This document shows positions 6,562-8,287 of a stretch of 8,287 nt of DNA, one piece after another. Source of the stretch: CAZZKE01 sp964655005 (GTDB lineage: Bacteria; Pseudomonadota; Alphaproteobacteria; Rhodospirillales; JABHCV01); contig CAZZKE010000096.1 in the NCBI GenBank assembly GCA_964655005.1, positions 1 through 8,287 of the forward strand. The letters run 5' to 3'. How positions within the stretch are numbered: position 1 is the first letter of the stretch; each line of letters starts with the position of its first letter. The translations under genes were made by a program, and so were the position numbers. The notes beneath the pieces are model-generated. The model was given only the letters and a program-made list of their open reading frames with translations. It was not told the origin of the DNA and did no database searches.

Positions 6562-6661
6562 NNNNNNNNNNNNNNNNNNNNNNNNNNNNNNNNNNNNNNN
6601 NNNNNNNNNNNNNNNNNNNNNNNNNNNNNNNNNNNNNNNNNNNNNNNNNNNNNNNNNNNNN
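6562..6661. other. Assembly gap, exactly 100 N
   Basis: An uninterrupted run of 100 undetermined bases, the conventional filler for a scaffold join of unknown length. It truncates the ModE-like gene and hides what lies upstream of radA. Genes on its two sides should be treated as separate contigs until the join is confirmed. Confidence 0.98.
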
Positions 6662-6960
6662 GCATGGACGCAATTTTCGTATGCCCGCAAAATCGCCTGG
6701 CCCGACCGGGAAAGACTGGCGCCGCCGCCGGCGGTTCCTCCCTTTACCGTAACAACGACGGGATGTCCGATGGCGTTGTTAAGCGTCTCAAGCAGGAACC
6801 AGGCTCTTCGGTAATTGATTCCCATTTCCCTGGCGGCGGCCGATATCGAGCCCAGCGTGGCGATTTTTTTCATCAGTTCCGCCTTGCCGGGTCCCATTGC
6901 GCCACCACCGAAATCCAACTTGATGCGCAAGCGATATGTTTCTTTTTCGGTTTTCGTCAT
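6662..6960 (-). CDS. ModE-type winged helix-turn-helix regulator (single domain), C-terminus lost in gap
   Basis: Probable DNA-binding regulator related to the N-terminal domain of ModE, the molybdate/tungstate-responsive repressor. The 99 residues seen contain LDFGGGAMGPGKAELMKKI (15-32), the recognition helix-turn-helix region GSISAAAREMGINYRRAWFLL (37-57) and the wing VVVTVKGGTAGGGASLSRSG (68-87), all hallmarks of this domain. Proteins with this domain alone are commonly about 110-125 residues, so perhaps 10-25 residues are missing. A ModE molybdate-binding (TOBE/MOP) half is neither visible nor excluded. The ATG at 6960 was chosen because the domain begins soon after it; GGGAAAA just upstream is a weak ribosome binding site. 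It diverges from tupA, which suggests tungstate/molybdate-linked control. Confidence 0.85.
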
Positions 6961-6984
6961 TGCGTTTTCCCGATTCCAGTGCGG

Positions 6985-7029
6985 CGTTATTGACAATGGC
7001 GCTATCGATATGACAAAAAAGACATAACG
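6985..7029. promoter_or_regulatory. Candidate operator region between the ModE-like gene and tupA
   Basis: CGTTAT (6985-6990) and ATAACG (7024-7029) are perfect inverted halves, and an 8-bp palindrome TATCGATA (7003-7010) lies between them. CGTTAT...ATAACG halves also bound the known Escherichia coli ModE site, but with about 12 bp between them instead of the 33 here, so the match is only partial. On the minus strand TTGTCA (7015-7010) and TCAATA (6992-6987), 17 bp apart, form a possible promoter for the regulator gene, which would place it inside the symmetric region. Autoregulation is inferred. Confidence 0.4.
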
Positions 7030-7034
7030 AGTGC

Positions 7035-7063
7035 CCGGGACCATACCCGGAATTAATTATAAT
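7035..7063 (+). promoter_or_regulatory. tupA promoter (-10 TATAAT) with adjacent inverted repeat
   Basis: A perfect -10 hexamer TATAAT (7058-7063) lies 20 bp before the tupA start codon. The matching -35 position (about 7035-7040) is poor in sequence and overlaps an inverted repeat, CCGGG (7035-7039) and CCCGG (7046-7050), around ACCATA. A weak -35 beside a dyad fits a promoter controlled by a DNA-binding protein, but no footprint is known to me. Confidence 0.5.
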
Positions 7064-7071
7064 GATGCCTT

Positions 7072-7077
7072 AAGGAG
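7072..7077 (+). promoter_or_regulatory. Strong Shine-Dalgarno sequence of tupA
   Basis: AAGGAG lies 5 nt before the ATG at 7083. It is the best ribosome binding site in the window and settles the tupA start. Confidence 0.85.
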
Positions 7078-7082
7078 AAATA

Positions 7083-7901
7083 ATGTCTATTCGCGCCGCC
7101 TTCATTGCCGCCCTGTTTGTTTGTTTCGCCAGTTTGACACCCGCCAAAGCGGGCGCCGATTTTATAACGGTTGCATCGACCACTTCGACACAAAATTCGG
7201 GACTGTTCGATTATATCCTGCCTAAGTTTAAGCAGAAAAGCGGCATCGAAGTCCGGGTCGTCGCGGTCGGCACCGGACAGGCGATCAGGCTGGCCAGGAA
7301 CGGTGACGCCGACGTGCTGTTCGTACATCACAAGCCGTCCGAGGAAAAATTCGTCGCCGACGGTTTCGGCGTCGTCCGTTACGACGTCATGTATAACGAT
7401 TTCATCATCGTTGGCCCGAAGGCGGACCCGGCCAGGATTGGCGGTCTTGAAAATGCGGTGCAGGCATTCCGGCAAATAGCCAAAAGCGAATCGGCGTTCG
7501 CCTCGCGTGGCGACGACAGCGGCACCAACAAGAAAGAGCTGGGCCTGTGGAAATTGGCCGGGGTCGATACCAAAAAGGCGTCCGGCGGATGGTACCGGGA
7601 AACCGGCTCTGGCATGGGGGCGACATTGAATACGGCGGCGGCCATGGATGCCTACACCCTGACCGACCGCGGCACCTGGCTCAGCTTCAAAAACCGCCAG
7701 GGCCTGGTGATCCAGTCGCAGGGCGACGCCAAATTGTTCAATCAGTACGGCGTCATGCTGGTCAACAAGGCAAAATACCCCCACATCAAGAGCGTACTGG
7801 GCCAGACCTTTATCGACTGGCTGCTCTCGCTCGAGGGTCAGGCGGCTATCAACAGCTACAAGGTCGATGGGCAGCAGTTGTTTTTCGCCAACGCATCCTG
7901 A
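7083..7901 (+). CDS. tupA: Tungstate ABC transporter periplasmic substrate-binding protein
   Basis: Periplasmic tungstate-binding subunit of a TupABC-type importer, 272 residues, the normal length. A signal peptide is clear: Arg4, a hydrophobic core (5-18) and a TPAKA cleavage site after Ala23. No lipobox is formed around Cys14. The mature protein opens with STTSTQNSGLFDYILPKF (32-49), followed by VVAVGTGQAIRLARNGDADV (59-78), MYNDFIIVGP (103-112), and SRGDDSGTNKKELGLW (141-156). The TTS near the N-terminus and the SRGDDSGT loop are the expected oxyanion-binding elements. WLLSLEGQAAI lies near the C-terminus. No genes for the permease (tupB) or ATPase (tupC) follow: the next gene is convergent after 12 nt. 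It is divergent from a ModE-type regulator, which supports tungstate or molybdate as the substrate. Confidence 0.92.
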   Translation: MSIRAAFIAALFVCFASLTPAKAGADFITVASTTSTQNSGLFDYILPKFKQKSGIEVRVVAVGTGQAIRLARNGDADVLFVHHKPSEEKFVADGFGVVRYDVMYNDFIIVGPKADPARIGGLENAVQAFRQIAKSESAFASRGDDSGTNKKELGLWKLAGVDTKKASGGWYRETGSGMGATLNTAAAMDAYTLTDRGTWLSFKNRQGLVIQSQGDAKLFNQYGVMLVNKAKYPHIKSVLGQTFIDWLLSLEGQAAINSYKVDGQQLFFANAS

Positions 7902-7913
7902 CGCAATCTGAAT

Positions 7914-8264
7914 TTACTCCTTCGGGGCCGGGGCGCGATAAATTCGCCAATCCCAAATGGCCGCGAAGGATAGCAGCAGGAAGCCGGCGATTTCGGTCAA
8001 CAGATCATATTGAACGTACATGGCGTAGCCAATAATCGCCGCTCCCAAACCGCCAGCCAGAAATGGCCCGGGCCGGCGATGCCTGATGAAACCCAGCCCC
8101 AGGCCGGCGGCGGCGATCGCCGCGAAGGCGACAATGGCCCCGGCCCACAGGGTTTCATTCAAGGTGACCGCCGCGCCAAGCGCCGCCAGGACGGCCATGA
8201 TCGCCAGTGTCCCGTAGCAGACGGCCAGTGAAAGCGCCGTCGATAGTGCGGCAAGCCAACGCAA
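7914..8264 (-). CDS. Small hydrophobic membrane protein of unknown function (start uncertain)
   Basis: I do not recognise this family with certainty. The 116 residues are mostly hydrophobic, with about four membrane segments (roughly 5-30, 34-57, 67-84 and 86-105). A basic turn RHRRPGP (61-67) precedes the third, and WDWRIYRAP follows near the C-terminus. The stop is TAA at 7916-7914, just 12 nt from the convergent tupA stop. The start given is a TTG at 8264 without a good ribosome binding site. The frame stays open to the right edge (HGRSDSN before the first Leu), and the last two bases read as NTG on the minus strand, so an ATG or GTG start at 8288 is possible. Small MerC-like mercury-resistance membrane proteins look broadly similar, but the Cys pairs of MerC are absent. 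Confidence 0.6.
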   Translation of the reverse strand: MRWLAALSTALSLAVCYGTLAIMAVLAALGAAVTLNETLWAGAIVAFAAIAAAGLGLGFIRHRRPGPFLAGGLGAAIIGYAMYVQYDLLTEIAGFLLLSFAAIWDWRIYRAPAPKE

Positions 8265-8287
8265 GTTTGAATCCGATCTTCCGTGCA

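Noticed and set aside
6990..6995. Perfect -35 TTGACA on the plus strand upstream of tupA
   Set aside because: At 15-18 bp downstream there is no -10-like hexamer; the TATAAT at 7058 is far too distant to pair with it.
7094..7124. Lipoprotein reading of TupA at Cys14
   Set aside because: The residues before Cys14 (LFV) do not form a lipobox, whereas TPAKA gives a good signal peptidase I site after Ala23.

Overview
The window looks like a draft-assembly piece of an alphaproteobacterial chromosome, probably Rhodospirillales-like. It is GC-rich with dense short-spaced genes. The order radA - cvpA - purF - SDR gene on the minus strand is a well-known alphaproteobacterial housekeeping cluster, and the PurF is the Fe-S, propeptide-bearing type. 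A run of exactly 100 N (6562-6661) splits the window into two contigs, so the neighbourhood across it (radA next to a ModE-like gene) rests only on scaffolding.

Left part, 1-2128. A Na+/phosphate cotransporter gene (minus, cut by the left edge) diverges from a 12-TM major facilitator transporter gene (plus) of the oxalate/formate-antiporter or monocarboxylate-like type. The intergenic stretch holds two adjacent 11-bp direct repeats that resemble a PhoB box, with a weaker third unit. This suggests phosphate-starvation control of one or both transporters.

Middle part, 2112-6561. The MFS gene converges on an SDR gene, and a 17-bp-stem hairpin covers both stop codons. Reading leftwards from the gap, radA (DNA repair/recombination helicase), cvpA (small membrane protein), purF (first committed step of purine synthesis) and the SDR gene are packed as one probable operon. 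radA and cvpA overlap in a TAATG stop-start, cvpA and purF are 16 nt apart, and purF and the SDR gene are 4 nt apart. radA starts at a TTG codon with a good ribosome binding site. The SDR protein lacks the usual catalytic serine.

Right part, 6662-8287. A single-domain ModE-type regulator gene (minus, 3' end lost in the gap) diverges from tupA, which encodes a periplasmic tungstate-binding protein with a clear signal peptide, Shine-Dalgarno sequence and TATAAT box. The 122-bp intergenic stretch carries several inverted repeats that may be operators for the regulator. No tupB or tupC follows: tupA converges on a small membrane-protein gene of unknown function at the right edge.

I found no RNA genes, insertion sequences, CRISPR arrays or clear phage genes. 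The window is mostly ordinary. The points most worth a second look are the Pho-box-like repeats, the SDR active-site change, the stop-codon hairpin and the orphan tupA/regulator pair.
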